Source of the DNA: Epiperipatus broadwayi
Taxonomy: Eukaryota > Onychophora > Udeonychophora > Euonychophora > Peripatidae
NCBI GenBank assembly: GCA_028023455.1
Contig: JAQFVV010012991.1
Coordinates: 42,080-106,079 of the forward strand
Reading direction: 5' to 3'
Length of the DNA: 64,000 nt
In this document: positions 35,936 through 46,857 of the stretch, piece after piece
How the letters are laid out: each line of letters starts with the position of its first letter
Position numbering within the stretch: the stretch's first letter is position 1
The notes under the pieces: model-generated
What the model saw: only the letters and a program-made list of their open reading frames with translations
What the model was told of the DNA's origin: nothing
Database searches by the model: none
Position numbers and translations under genes: made by a program

Positions 35936-37225
35936 ATGTATTTGTATATACCTAGTGGTATATATATATATATATGAAGAAATGTTTGTAAATAGGTATC
36001 GACATATAAAAATAGGAAAATATTTTTGCGTATATAGACAGATTTTTGTATAGTAATAGTATATACAAACAGTCCCTATATGGATCGTATGTGTCTTTGT
36101 TTATATGCAAGTAGGTGTACATATATTTGTATACGTAATATATATTTATATGCACATGCGTATATTTATTTAAATTTCTTATCTTTTTTTTTGTTTTGGA
36201 ATATTTTTGACCAACCTTGAGTAATTTTTGACACTATATGCTTTTAAAAAATAGAATCGAATCAAAAATATTTTTTAAAAAAACATTTTACAATTTTATC
36301 AAAACATCGGTATGAAATTTAAATTATTTTAACTGTTTTATTTCTTACAACAATGCGTAATTAAGATGAAAGTATTTTTTATAGTTATTTCAAAGCCAGA
36401 ATTAATTAAAATTAAAAAAAAAAGTGTGCAAATTGTTTTTATTTAATTGAAAACATTTTCTTACGATATTAACTTATTTAACAGTTCTAAGGCATAAGTA
36501 GGCGATAATAAAAAAACATTAATTATTTAATTAAAGTAATTTACTTTAACATTAATATTTAATTATTTCTTTTTTCTCTCTCATTATTAAAACATTAATT
36601 TCGTATAACTCTTTTATAACACAATATAAATTTAATTTGTATATTCAAATCCAAACATCTCTTTAAAAGTTGTAGGAAGGAATATATTTCCGGGTTCTGA
36701 ATTTTTAGAAACTTATCGTGTGTTGTAATTTGAGGATCGTTTCTTAAGTGAATAAGTAGAGAACGGATTGTATGTGTGTTACATTTTAGATAGAAAATAT
36801 TGTATAAATGTTGATAATAACAACTATAGGTTATTGCTTTTTATAATTACCCAATTTCCATGACCGGTCATCGAAACATCTTTTTATTTAACATATCAAC
36901 TATCAATGTTAGGATTACAGAAAATACGAGACAAGAGATGATGGTTTTTAAACTTATTTTATCTTGTAATATTGTATTATTATTATTATTATTCAAATGT
37001 AAATACATTCTAATGTCTGTTATCTATAAATGATATTTTATGATTTTAAAAATCCTTCGGGTAAGAAAATCCCAAATCACTTCGAAATTAGCTTTAATAA
37101 ATAATGAGATTTTATTATTGTTTTACTAATGTATGTGTGTGTATATATATATGTATGTTAAATTAAAAATTTTCATTAATTTGTAAATACAGGTTGCATA
37201 CATAAATATCTGTGTGTGGTTTCTT
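35936..37225. other. No gene seen
   Basis: TA-rich stretches at 35930-36150, a (TTA)n run near 36975-36992, otherwise featureless AT-rich DNA. Confidence 0.5.
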
Positions 37226-37437
37226 ATTATTATCAGTATTAAACAACCAAACATTACATGATCATCATTTCTTATGCTTGCTCTTATCTGTTATTAAAAC
37301 AGGCAAAACTCTCCATACAGTAGTGCCATTAGAAAGGGTATTTTATGCACAAACCTTCTGGCATCCGTTGATTACTCTGGCTTACACTGAGTGGCATTAC
37401 TGTATGGAGAGTTTTGCCTGTTTTAATTATTATCAGT
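37226..37437. mobile_element. Short family B element with 12-bp TSD
   Basis: ATTATTATCAGT at 37226-37237 and 37426-37437 flanks a 188-bp hairpin-like insertion. Its minus half is AACCAAACATTACATGATC to CAGTAGTGCCATT and its plus half is CACAAACCTTCTGGCATCC to GAGAGTTTTGCCTGTTTTA. The interior, including the ribozyme, is missing. Confidence 0.85.
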
Positions 37438-38145
37438 GCAGAACATTGGCTGGATATCACCTGCCACTATCCAGATACTAAGGTCATCGCAGTAGCTAGT
37501 ACTCTAGCAAAAAATTTCTATTATTAGCACCTTACATGATCCGACAAAACATCTTCACTATTTATACAATGGCAGTTGAGTTCTAACTGAAACACTGCTT
37601 CAATAACAGTTTAACAATTCTTTTAATAAGTATATATACAAATATATGCTATTAAATATAATATATATTGTAATCACGAAGAAGTCGATATTAGTTTTGA
37701 AAAACAACTCTAATAAAAATATCGATTAGTAAACTTTCTTTTTGTTATAGCATTAATTTAAAAAATGATTAAAACGGAATTAAATATTTAAATTAGAATA
37801 TGTAAATTTTATATGCATTTAAATGTACCTGTATTCTCACGTTGGGTCAAATATTACACAATATCTTCCAACATATTTATTTAAGTTTTTGTCTCACATT
37901 GTTTATTGTTTAGTATATGAATTTTTCACCACTTAACTTTAACCAACAAGCAGATAAAATCATTAGTAGCTTTATTAAGTACTTTAATTGTTTCACTGTT
38001 GCCATGGATTTGGAAATCATTAACTTTGTGGTTCATAATTAGTTTTTGCCCACATTTGCATTGATCAATGGCTGATAAACTCCATCTATGAATGAGATGA
38101 GCTTAACAATCATGAGTTATACTGAATCTGTTGTTGGAACATAAT
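37438..38145. other. No gene seen
   Basis: AT-rich, with no recognised gene or repeat. Confidence 0.5.
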
Positions 38146-38282
38146 AAGAATACCACTTTTTTTCTCATATGTCATAGCATCGGCCGGGACATGAACCCAC
38201 AACCGTCTGCAACCAACTACTTGCTTGCAAGGCTGCTGCGATGACCTCTCGGCTAACAATGCTTGCCAAGAATACCACTTTT
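38146..38282 (-). mobile_element. S2 SINE with 15-bp TSD
   Basis: AAGAATACCACTTTT at 38146-38160 and 38268-38282 flanks a minus-strand tRNA-like body (38161-38267) ending in GATGCTATGACATATGAG and an A-run. Contains TTAGCCGAGAGGTCATCGC and GTGGGTTCATGTCCCGGCC. Perfect target duplications indicate a fairly recent LINE-type insertion. Confidence 0.93.
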
Positions 38283-38665
38283 GCCTCATAATAATTCTTC
38301 AATTGTAGATTCTTGACTTAACCTTCTATTAGTTATGTCATGACATTAATTTACAGGTACAATAGCACAATGGCTGGATGAACTCAAATTTGTGTACGGT
38401 ACTCTGTTATTTAAATCATTTGATTAATGGTTTCTGCATTATACTAAATTGTTATAATTAGTATTAATCAAGTTAATTATAACTTTGCATTTTTATACTA
38501 TGGGTTGTTTAACCATTCCTGACAAAATCCCCTCCCCCCTTAATCAAAAGTTATTAAAATAAAAAAGGCAAAACTCTCCATACAGTAGTGCCACTCAGTG
38601 CAAGCCAGAGTAATCAGTGGATGCCAGAAGGCTTGTGCATAAAATTTCTATCTAGTGCCTACTCA

Positions 38666-38723
38666 ATCAATATTCCCAGACTAGTTTCTGATTTGTGGCC
38701 TTTATCAGTGAGGAGCCTTGGAT
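38666..38723 (-). pseudogene. Hammerhead ribozyme, G8 changed (family B)
   Basis: Minus strand: AUCCAA, UCCUCA, CUGAUAA, AGGCCACAAAUCA, GAAACUAGUC, UGGGAAUAUUG. G8 is A and stem II is partly broken. Confidence 0.65.
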
Positions 38724-38724
38724 C

Positions 38725-38775
38725 TGAGAGCACTGACGAAGGCCACAAGCCAGAAACTAATCTGGTGGTATTGGA
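38725..38775 (+). ncRNA. Hammerhead core, stem I truncated (family B)
   Basis: CUGACGA-AGGCCACAAGCCA-GAAA-CUAAUC-UGGUGGUAUUGGAU. Core bases and stem II are intact, with an AUC triplet. The palindrome junction replaces the 5' strand of stem I, so cis cleavage is doubtful. Confidence 0.6.
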
Positions 38776-39159
38776 TGAGTAAGCATTAGATAGGAATTCT
38801 ATGCACGAGCCTTCTGGAATCCATTGATTACTCTGGCTTGCACTGAGTGGCACTACTATATGGAAGTTTTGCCTGTTTTAATAACAGTTATGAGCAATCA
38901 TAAGAAATGGTGATCATGTGAAGTTATTAAAATATTTTTAATTTATCTTATTCATTTTCAAAGGTTTATTATTAACTTTGTGAAATATGTTTAACACTAT
39001 ATAAACAGGTTCTATGAAGAAATATTACTGAATGAGACAGAATAAAATACCTTTGGATCTTAACAGAAAATTCAACTACACTTTTTTTCTAAGTTTGACA
39101 AATTTGATTCTATGTTCAATCCTTTATTATTATGTAAATACACAGTGAGCAATCATTAC

Positions 39160-39161
<2 letters not shown>

Positions 39162-39204
<43 letters not shown>

Positions 39205-39229
39205 ATGTACAATATATATATATATATAT
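39162..39229. repeat. (TA)n microsatellite
   Basis: AT dinucleotide runs interrupted by TATGTATGTATATG. Confidence 0.93.
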
Positions 39230-39244
39230 AAATACATGTATATT

Positions 39245-39485
39245 TTCTATACTAATCTTAAATAATTATAAGAGACTTGAATTCAGACTTTCAAACTCCC
39301 CACAGCTATACAATCCATCTTATGCAACTGATACCCATGACCACATACATGGGAAATATCTATATTGGAGATCATTTATCTTTTTCACATGTATGTAGTC
39401 ATGTGTATCAGTAGCACAAGATGGATTGGATAGCTTTGGGGAGTTTGAAAGTCTGAGTTCAAATCCCTTTTAATATATATAAGAA
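39245..39485. repeat. Family C element, fold-back without core
   Basis: The minus half (GACTTGAATTCAGACTTTCA to ACCACATACATGGG) mirrors the plus half (CACATGTATGTAGTCATGTG to GAGTTCAAATCCC). The plus half keeps the 3' strand of ribozyme stem I (ATATTGGAGATCATTTATC) and the box-like region TAGCACAAGATGG...GAGTTCAAATCC. The CUGAUGA half is deleted. Confidence 0.8.
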
Positions 39486-40496
39486 ATATTGTGGAAGACA
39501 ACAATGTCTTCATATGTACACTATAAAATTGGCATTTCCCATCAATAAATGTTTTAAAAGCATAGTCAATCCACCTATGCTTAGAACTTGTTCTTTAACA
39601 TGTTTCATAAGCTTAACAATACCTGGACACAGATTTTTGACATTTTAGGTGATACAATGGCAGTGCTATTGCTACCTTTTCTATGTTGATTTAAACATAT
39701 CTATAATCTTATACAGTTTGGGGTGGTTTGCAATCCCTGTTTCACTATGTATTACTTTTTTAAAAACACCTGAAGATGTCAGCATTTTATAGACATTTTT
39801 GTATGGTTGACAATATCCTATTGTTATGATCAAGCTATGACTGATTTCTGATTGGCTCAAGTGTTTTAGTCTGAGCCTGAATAATTGAATTTTGTAGCTT
39901 TGTAAAGAAAAAATGTAATTGGTTTACAAATTAATGATTATGATGCAATCTTTTTGTAAAAGACTTATTTGTAAAATAGAAACTACATCACTAATAGGAG
40001 ATTGTCTTTGAACACATTATTTTAAAAAAGATACATCTTAGTAAATTGGTTACAACTCCAGGAGCAGTTTCTAGTGGATAAAAAAAATCACTTTTGTAAA
40101 AATTGTAAATAAAATATTTTTAAAAATTTTAATAACAATAAATTATTTATTAACTTTCACAATTTTTTTTCATTCTTCGATGGTAACTACATCAAATTCA
40201 AATATCCAATATTTCATTATTCTTTTGAATAGATGAGCTATATCCAATGGTGACATTCTCCATTGTTATAGATAAGAACTTTGTTTAGATATTTATGCTT
40301 ATATTTTTTTTTTAAATGAGTGTTTAAAATTGGTATCACTTGAAAGATTACACTTAAACATTATAAGGTAAAAATTAATTACCTAGTATATAGAAAAAAT
40401 GTTTATTTCAATGTTTCAATATGGAGGAGTATTTATCAAAACATTCACTATGTCCTGTTTAAAAATTGGCAGGCTGTGTTTTCTACTCAAGACATT
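39486..40496. other. No gene seen
   Basis: AT-rich, no recognised gene or repeat. Confidence 0.5.
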
Positions 40497-40615
40497 AAAT
40501 AACATCACATGATCACCATATCTTATACTAGCACGTAACTGTTATTAAACAGGCAAAACTCTCCATACAATAATGCCACCCTGTGCCAACCAGAGTAATC
40601 AATAAATAAAACAAC
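40497..40615 (-). repeat. Family B terminal fragment
   Basis: ACATCACATGATCACCATAT through GGCAAAACTCTCCATACAAT to AACCAGAGTAATCAAT, minus orientation, no ribozyme. Confidence 0.8.
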
Positions 40616-40709
40616 ATTTATTGGCAGAGCTTGAATTTAGGGCTTGTTCTTTTTGTGCATGTGTGAAATGTAATTCCTTTCCACTGTATTTCATATGTGT
40701 ATTAAATTT

Positions 40710-40889
40710 CTATAATATTAATTATTACATATATTCCAGCTAATAAGATTAAGTGTCATAGGTAATTAAAAGTGAGCAACTTTCTCCTAAGATATAAATT
40801 GCTATAATATTAATTATTACATATATTCCAGCTAATAAGATTAAGTGTCATAGGTAATTAAAAGTGAGCAACTTTCTCCTAAGATATAT
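40710..40889. repeat. 92-bp tandem duplication
   Basis: Two head-to-tail copies (40710-40801 and 40802-40889) identical over about 85 bp, containing CCAGCTAATAAGATTAAG and GAGCAACTTTCTCC. The identity implies recent duplication. Confidence 0.93.
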
Positions 40890-41949
40890 AATCTGAATTT
40901 GTGTGAGAAACATGATAATATAAGAACCCGACTCACAATAAGATCAAGACCAAAATTCAAGCATGATCATGCTCATTTATTAATGGGAGAATGTGAGTCA
41001 ATTTTATAGCACATCATGAGTAATTGCCATCCACAGAATTTTATAAGTAAATAAATCATTGTATTTTTAATTATTTTATAGCTTAAACAATACAAATATT
41101 ATGAAATACAGCTAGAGAGATAAAATCCTAATGAAAATGTGTGTGATGTGATGTGATGTACTGTGACTTCTCTTTAAACGGAGTCAGGAATCTCTCAACA
41201 GCTATGCCCAGAGAAACCTGCTAGCCACTTTACCTTCCTTTTCCATTGTCCACCCTAAGTTTTCCCATAATCTGCTTCATCCCATTTCCACAACATAATC
41301 TTTGTCAACTCCATGACTTTCATATCTAAATCCCCCTTATTTTTCCCCAAACCCAGCATAAAAACCAATAACTCACTTTCTGCATGCTGTGATGTTTAAC
41401 ACAGTGTCCTCTAGTGTCAAAATTGTGACACAATAGACAAAAATAAAATCACTTTCATTCATTTCTAAGTTTTTATAAGAGTGCTGTAAACAACTATAAC
41501 ATATTAAGCATGAAATTTAAATTAAGCAAGATATCTAATTTGAGAGAGCTTGCATAAATATCTCCATTAATTTACATTTTATATTCACCAGAATTATAAT
41601 TTGTTTAAAAATATTCTTATAAAATCTTGGAAATGAATTAAAGTGATTCCATTTTTATTTGTATATACATTAAATGCCATCACATCATATATCACAGTGC
41701 ATTTACATTAGGAATTTGGCTGATTATATACACATATATATATACACACACATTAGCTACCACTCATAATTGAATATAGTCATCATAACTTCAAAAGATG
41801 AAAAAAGATAGAAATGACAAAGATTAAAAAGTTAGAGATGGGTTTGGTGTTGATTCTGCAAACCAACTCTTGAAACACAAACACAAATTTACCGCATGCT
41901 GATTCTTTGTAATGGTTCCTTTAACTCCCACAGACAACTTTACTTATTC
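40890..41949. other. No gene seen
   Basis: A less AT-biased, pyrimidine-rich patch lies at 41160-41400, otherwise AT-rich. No recognised motif. Confidence 0.5.
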
Positions 41950-42440
41950 AGAGCCTAACCTAATGGTATTATCCTGAAGGTTTGTAATAATGGTATTCTA
42001 GTTGTATTTTTATATTGGACTATTTCCATCATCTAATATGAGTATTGAATGTCTTTAGAAAAAATTAACTTTATTTAAATATTCCAAATACATTCAACTG
42101 TTAGAAATCAGGAGAAACCTCATAGATAAGTACATGAAATTTCTACTGACTGTTGCCTTTGCAGGATGGCTCAGTTGGTTATAGCATTACCTTAAAATTC
42201 AATACTCAAGAATCTAAGGGTCCAGGTTTGAATCCCATGCTAGTACTGTCACTGGTCAGGCCCAGCAACACCTGAAGAAGAGGAGAGAATAATACCTCTC
42301 AAAATGTTGTGCATATACTAACCTGTCTGATGTGCTATTACTAACAGGTGAATGTATTTGGAATATTTAAATAAAGTTAAATTTTTCTAAAGACATTCAA
42401 TATTCTTATTAGATGAAGGAAATAGTCCAATATAAAAATA
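41950..42440. repeat. S1 unit, inverted pair
   Basis: A minus tail (about 41975-42104, ATTGGACTATTTCCATCATC...) abuts a full plus unit (42105-42440) with leader GAGAAACCTCATAGATAAG, A box GATGGCTCAGTTGGTTATAG and B box GGTCCAGGTTTGAATCCC. The tail contains CCTGAAGAAGAGGAGAG...CTCTCAAAATG. Divergent orientation. Confidence 0.85.
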
Positions 42441-42583
42441 ACATACCAGTAGTTTTCCATTGTATCTTAACCTCTATCATGTCTTTATAATAAAAACAAT
42501 CAATTCGTTTTTAAGAGTACTTTGAGATAATCTTTAGAATATAAATAGGATCTGCATTTTCCAAAAAAACTATGCTCAACGTA

Positions 42584-42690
42584 CAAGTATTGGGTCCGAG
42601 TAGTCAACACAGCTGCCTTATGAGCAGTTGTCCTGAATTAGCGGGTTCGCTTCCTGGCCGATGCTATAAAACATGAAAAAAAAAGTACAA
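42584..42690 (+). repeat. S2 SINE, tRNA-derived
   Basis: GGTCCGAGTAGTCAACACAG, CTGCCTTATGAGCAG anticodon-stem-like hairpin, GCGGGTTCGCTTCCTGGCCG, then GATGCTATAAAACATG and an A-run. Plus orientation. Confidence 0.85.
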
Positions 42691-43310
42691 AAAGGATGTG
42701 CATTTTCAATAGTATATTTTATTACATCACTTCTAATAAATTTAAAAAAATTATTGTTTGTTCTTATGGTTTTGTTGCCAAATTTTAACCAAAGAGAAGG
42801 TTGCCAAGAACTTGTTCTTCATAGAGTGATAATAATAATAAAGGAATTATACCCCCAATTTTTTTCTGGATGATGATATTATAATTGATTTTTTTATTAT
42901 TATTCATCTATCTAAGAATAGTTCAATACCTCTTTACCAACCAATATCAGATGGCTAGCAAGATTCATTATTGGCCATAATAAAAAAAATAAGCTTGTTT
43001 AAAATCTGAAAAATAAATGTAATTTCTACATAGCATAATTTGATGGTCAGGTCATCAGTAGGGAATACAATATCAGAACTACAAGGCCTTTTCTTTATAA
43101 TTGTATATAATACAGATTGTACATCTTAATTTATTTGAAAGTTGTGTATGAGAAAATTACCATTCTTTTCCCAAATAATATATTTAAATTTATACATATA
43201 TATTCAAATTTTGACTTTTATCGGTGTATATCCCATCTCAGCTCCACCACATCACAATCATCCATCAGTGCCAAAATTCAGACCATCCTGTATCATTAAG
43301 CATGCATTTT
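42691..43310. other. No gene seen
   Basis: A 66-codon frame starting in the SINE A-tail has no motif. The rest is AT-rich. Confidence 0.5.
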
Positions 43311-43470
43311 GTGGGTAACGTTCACTGTTCAGATCAGTTAGAGATAGCGAATACCTGAAACTCCATTCACTTGTTAGTAGCTCAATACATTTCAGCAAAT
43401 TACTCTCATACAAAGTAGGGACATGCTTCTATCCACTTTTAACACCTTGAGGAAAGACTGAACTATACAT
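43311..43470 (-). repeat. Family C-related fragment
   Basis: TTCTATCCACTTTTAACACCTTG and neighbouring blocks match the 15.72-15.79 kb copy. No ribozyme. Confidence 0.5.
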
Positions 43471-44860
43471 AGCATTATTTTTTGGGTTTCATCTGTATAC
43501 ATCTGCACAAAAGTAAAATGGATATTTTTATGTAGTCCTCTGCAAGACAAAAACTTCCAAAAAAATAGTTCTTACCCCAATTTCGGGAAGATAAGGGTTA
43601 AAATGTTCTCCTGTCCTTATTACTCTTTAGCTAAAAATAGTTGAATATCCATTTATTGACCAACGTGGTGTCAGCTACCAGACAAAAAAAAATCTATATT
43701 TTAAAAGATTTTAAATAAATACATAAATGTAAAGTTTGTTTTTCTTTCATTACCGTTAAAAGTCGAAATTTTAGGCTGGCTTTTTTTTCTGCATAATAAT
43801 TATTAATTATTACCTGTTTTTTTTTAGTTTAGGTTTAAGATAAAAAAGATCTATTAATTGGTGTTTTCGCGTGATGTTGAATATTTTTACCTAAAGCGAG
43901 TGTATCAGAAAGATTTTTTACCTCATATAAAAATTAATCATTTAAAGTGGCATGATTTTTTTATTAGAACTGTCACGCTATTGAACTCGTGCACACATAT
44001 AAAAAAACAGAGAGAAACACAAACAAACTATAACCCTTACATTTCCGTGAATTTTATAATTTAGTAATATTAAATACTTAAAAAATAAATCATATAATTA
44101 TTAATCGGCAATAGCGAAAGTAAGAAACACTCTAATGGCAAATTCTCCTAATGCTTTAAATAATATCTGGAATCTTTGAAACTAGTTTTTAACATGAAAA
44201 TTTGATTCATAAAAATTATTTAAGTAATAATGTGTATCTTCCAAGTACACGGTGTGTAAATAACTACTAGACATTCTCAGACTCAGTGTGAAATATACAA
44301 ACACTGGATAGTATATACAAATTTATATTTTATGTAATATTTTTTTAAACTTTTACGGGTGGGTGGGATGTGTGTGTTTGGATGTGTGTGCATGGCTAAT
44401 AACCAAATAAACGAACAATGTAAGCTACCATTAATCCTGTATTATTAAGCAGGCTGATATTACTATAACAAAACTGAGTAGCCGCCCTTCCGATTAATTC
44501 AGAGGAGAGCATGAGAACTGAGTAGCCCACAATAACATAGTAGCATTGTATTGATACTATTATCAAATGCAGTTTTATGAGCCTCATTGACAAATACATT
44601 AGTCTCCAATTATACATCTTGGGAAAGTTAAATCGCTAATTCATTTTTTCTAGCTGTCACCTCTCAGGTAAAGTAATGGTGATAACCTGTGGCTACTACT
44701 GATGACATCACATGGGCATCACCTATAAGACCCTGACTGCCACACAACCAAGTCTATCTTATTTGAATCATTAGCTCCCATAATTCTAGCTTTAAATATA
44801 GTAGTAACTATTTATCAGCTCAATATCTGATTGTCAGACACATTGAATAACATCAACATT
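43471..44860. other. No gene seen
   Basis: Short frames of 68 and 73 codons without motifs. Mostly AT-rich, with a GC-richer patch at 44640-44760. Confidence 0.5.
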
Positions 44861-44918
44861 GTATAAGTCACATAGTTATATAATGAGCATGCGAATAGCT
44901 CTTAACAAACTTTTCAGA

Positions 44919-44979
44919 ATATCATTATCCTCAGACCGGTTTTTAGCTTTTGGCTTTCCTCAGTGAGACACTGTGATAT
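44919..44979 (-). pseudogene. Hammerhead ribozyme, G12 lost (family A)
   Basis: Outer stem I AUAUCA/UGAUAU is perfect. The core is CUGAGGA, stem II AAGCCAAAAGCUA, but GAAA reads AAAA. ACCGGUC is present. Predicted inactive because G12 is invariant. Confidence 0.65.
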
Positions 44980-45296
44980 TCAAGCATTAGATTTAAAATA
45001 CCAGGTCAATCTCAGCACTTTATCTAATGTTTAACTATTAAGTAGAAAATCTGAAATTTCCATACATCCATATGTCTTCAAATCCAGTTATCTAACTTAA
45101 ATAGCCATATGGAACTGAACTAAGTTTAGATATACCATGTGTTAATAGCTTTAGCAATGTAAAATGGCCAAAGACTTGAAGAATAAAACAACCATTGAAA
45201 GAAAATCAAATCATATATCACATGACTTGATTTAATAAGCTTGTATTACAAATGTTATATAATGACCATGCTAATAGCTCTTAACAAACTTTTCAT

Positions 45297-45359
45297 AATA
45301 TCCCTATCCACAGACCAGTTTCTAGATTTTGGCTTTTCCTGGTAAAATGCTAGAATATT
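45297..45359 (-). pseudogene. Hammerhead ribozyme, decayed (family A)
   Basis: GAAACUGGUC and the 3' stem I strand are kept. The CUGA part reads CCAGGAA. Inactive. Confidence 0.5.
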
Positions 45360-45564
45360 CAAGCATTAGATTTTAAATGCCAGGTTAAGCCTGATGTTTA
45401 ACTATTAAATAGAAAATCTGAAAGTTTCACACATCCATATGTCTTCAAAGTTAGATAGCTGGATTTGAAGCCATATAGATGCCTAAAAATTTCAGATTTT
45501 TTGCTTAATAATTAAACATTAGATAAAGTACTGCACTTGAACTGGTATTTTAAATCTAATGCTT

Positions 45565-45629
45565 GAATATCCTAGTGTCTCACTGAGGAATGCCAGAAGC
45601 ATGAAACTGGTCTGGGAATATGGATATTC
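45565..45629 (+). ncRNA. Hammerhead ribozyme, type I, intact (family A)
   Basis: Outer stem I GAAUAUCC/GGAUAUUC is 8 bp and perfect. Inner stem I UCUCA/UGGGA is 5 bp with one G-U pair. The core is CUGAGGA (variable position 7 is G), stem II AUGC-CAGAA-GCAU is 4 bp, then GAAA, CUGGUC. Predicted cut between 45612 and 45613. All invariant bases are present. The stems differ from the 3.0 kb copy but pair fully, which supports structural selection. Confidence 0.82.
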
Positions 45630-46214
45630 TGAAACGCTTGTTAAGAGCTATTGGCATGCTCGTTATATAACATTTGTAATTCAAGCTTATTAAATTAAGT
45701 CAAATGATTAAAATCATATATTGTGTAGAATCGAGAATAAAGAAATACAACAGCTCTAAATATTTACAAAATAAATAATTTAATAAAATAGACTTTCGAA
45801 CATAATACAAATTGAACATTCCTTAAATCAAATTGGTATCAATTTTACAATAGTAATTCTAAGATTAACATATATTTATTGCAGCCCTTATTTCTCTGCC
45901 TGATATCAATCTAAAATATGTGTGAAATTATATGGGTTCAGTAAAAAGAGCAGTCTATACTGATATATGATTTTTAAGTATAAATAAACAATTTTTTTTT
46001 CTGGCTAATTGTAATGTTTTGTTTTGGATATTTATGCAGAAAAAGTAGTCTATATATTTTAAATTTAGCTTTAATTCATGGTTAGTATGCTTTCAATATA
46101 TATCATAATTAAAACAAGCAAAACTCTCTGTACAGTATTGCCACTCAGTGCAAGCCAAAATAATCAATGGATGTGAGAAGTCTTGTGCATAAAATCCCCA
46201 TCTAGTGCCTGCAC

Positions 46215-46273
46215 ATCCAATATCCACTGACTAGTTTCTGGCTTGTGGCCTTCATCAGTGAAGAGCCTTGGAT
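46215..46273 (-). ncRNA. Hammerhead ribozyme, core intact (family B)
   Basis: Minus strand: outer stem I AUCCAA/UUGGAU, core CUGAUGA, stem II GGC-CACAA-GCC flanked by an A-A mismatch, GAAA, CUAGUC. Inner stem I UCUUCA/AGUGGA has two mismatches next to the cleavage site, so activity may be reduced. Confidence 0.72.
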
Positions 46274-46669
46274 CTGAGAGCACTGCACCTGGATCTTAGT
46301 ATCTAATGCAACTTTCCATCAGCCACCTTTTATCTCTACTTAACTACAAAACTATGAGGCTTAAATTGAAAACACAATATTTTCAATCCAAGCTCATTAG
46401 CTTATATAGACATATAGGTCTGAACTCAATTTAGTACCTATACATTTTGGTATCTTTGATTCTTTAATAACATATCTATCATTATCTTATTAGGTAGAAT
46501 TGGTTTTAAGCCAATAAACATCACATGATCACCATCTTTAATGCTTGCTTATAACTGTTATTAAAACAGGCAAAACTCTCCATACAATACTGCCACTCAG
46601 CGCAAGCCAGAGTAATCAATTGATGCTAGAACGCTTGTGCATACAATCCCCATCTAGTGCCTACTCATT

Positions 46670-46711
46670 CAATATCCCCAGACTAGTTTCTGGCTCGTGG
46701 CCTTCATCAGA
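46670..46711 (-). pseudogene. Hammerhead core, 5' stem I missing (family B)
   Basis: CUGAUGA-AGGCCACGAGCCA-GAAACUAGUC-UGGGGAUAUUG is intact, but the element inverts immediately before the core, removing the 5' strand of stem I. Confidence 0.6.
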
Positions 46712-46857
46712 ATAAGAAATGGTGATCATGTTTTGTATATTGGCTTAAATATATCATAATCATATATTGAAAGCATGTTAAGCATAAACAAAAGCCAAAT
46801 TTAAAATATATAAACTATCTTTTCTGTATAAATGTCCAGATATTTATGTGAATATTG

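Larger units (their letters stand above)
38548..38934. mobile_element. Family B element, inverted, with 14-bp TSD
   Basis: AAGTTATTAAAATA at 38548-38561 and 38921-38934 flanks a 359-bp insertion. The minus half (38562-38723) and plus half (38724-38920) each carry a ribozyme motif, placed back to back. The left end starts at GGCAAAACTCTCC and the right end stops at GGTGATCATGTG, reciprocal to the ends of the 5.4 and 37.2 kb insertions. Confidence 0.9.
44861..45715. repeat. Family A hammerhead array, two minus and one plus copy
   Basis: Minus copies begin near 44890 and 45270 (ATGAGCATGCGAATAGCTCTTAA and ATGACCATGCTAATAGCTCTTAA; period about 379 bp). A plus copy (about 45440-45715) mirrors them and ends AAGAGCTATTGGCATGCTCG. 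Each copy has a ribozyme region, and orientation is divergent. No coding capacity. Confidence 0.87.
46098..46760 (-). mobile_element. Family B element, ~1.4 units, 12-bp TSD
   Basis: ATATATCATAAT at 46098-46109 and 46749-46760 flanks a 639-bp insertion. About 1.4 tandem minus-oriented monomers (period about 450 bp between the AAAACTCTC blocks at 46119 and 46570) are followed by a short plus-oriented end, AATAAGAAATGGTGATCATG. The first monomer's ribozyme is complete and the second is cut off at the inversion point. Confidence 0.87.
46028..46857. repeat. Hairpin repeat split by a family B insertion
   Basis: About 85-110 bp arms at 46028-46109 and 46749-46857 mirror each other (ATATTTTAAATTTAGCTTT, ATGCTTTCAATATAT). 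The family B element sits near the centre of the fold-back. Confidence 0.82.
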
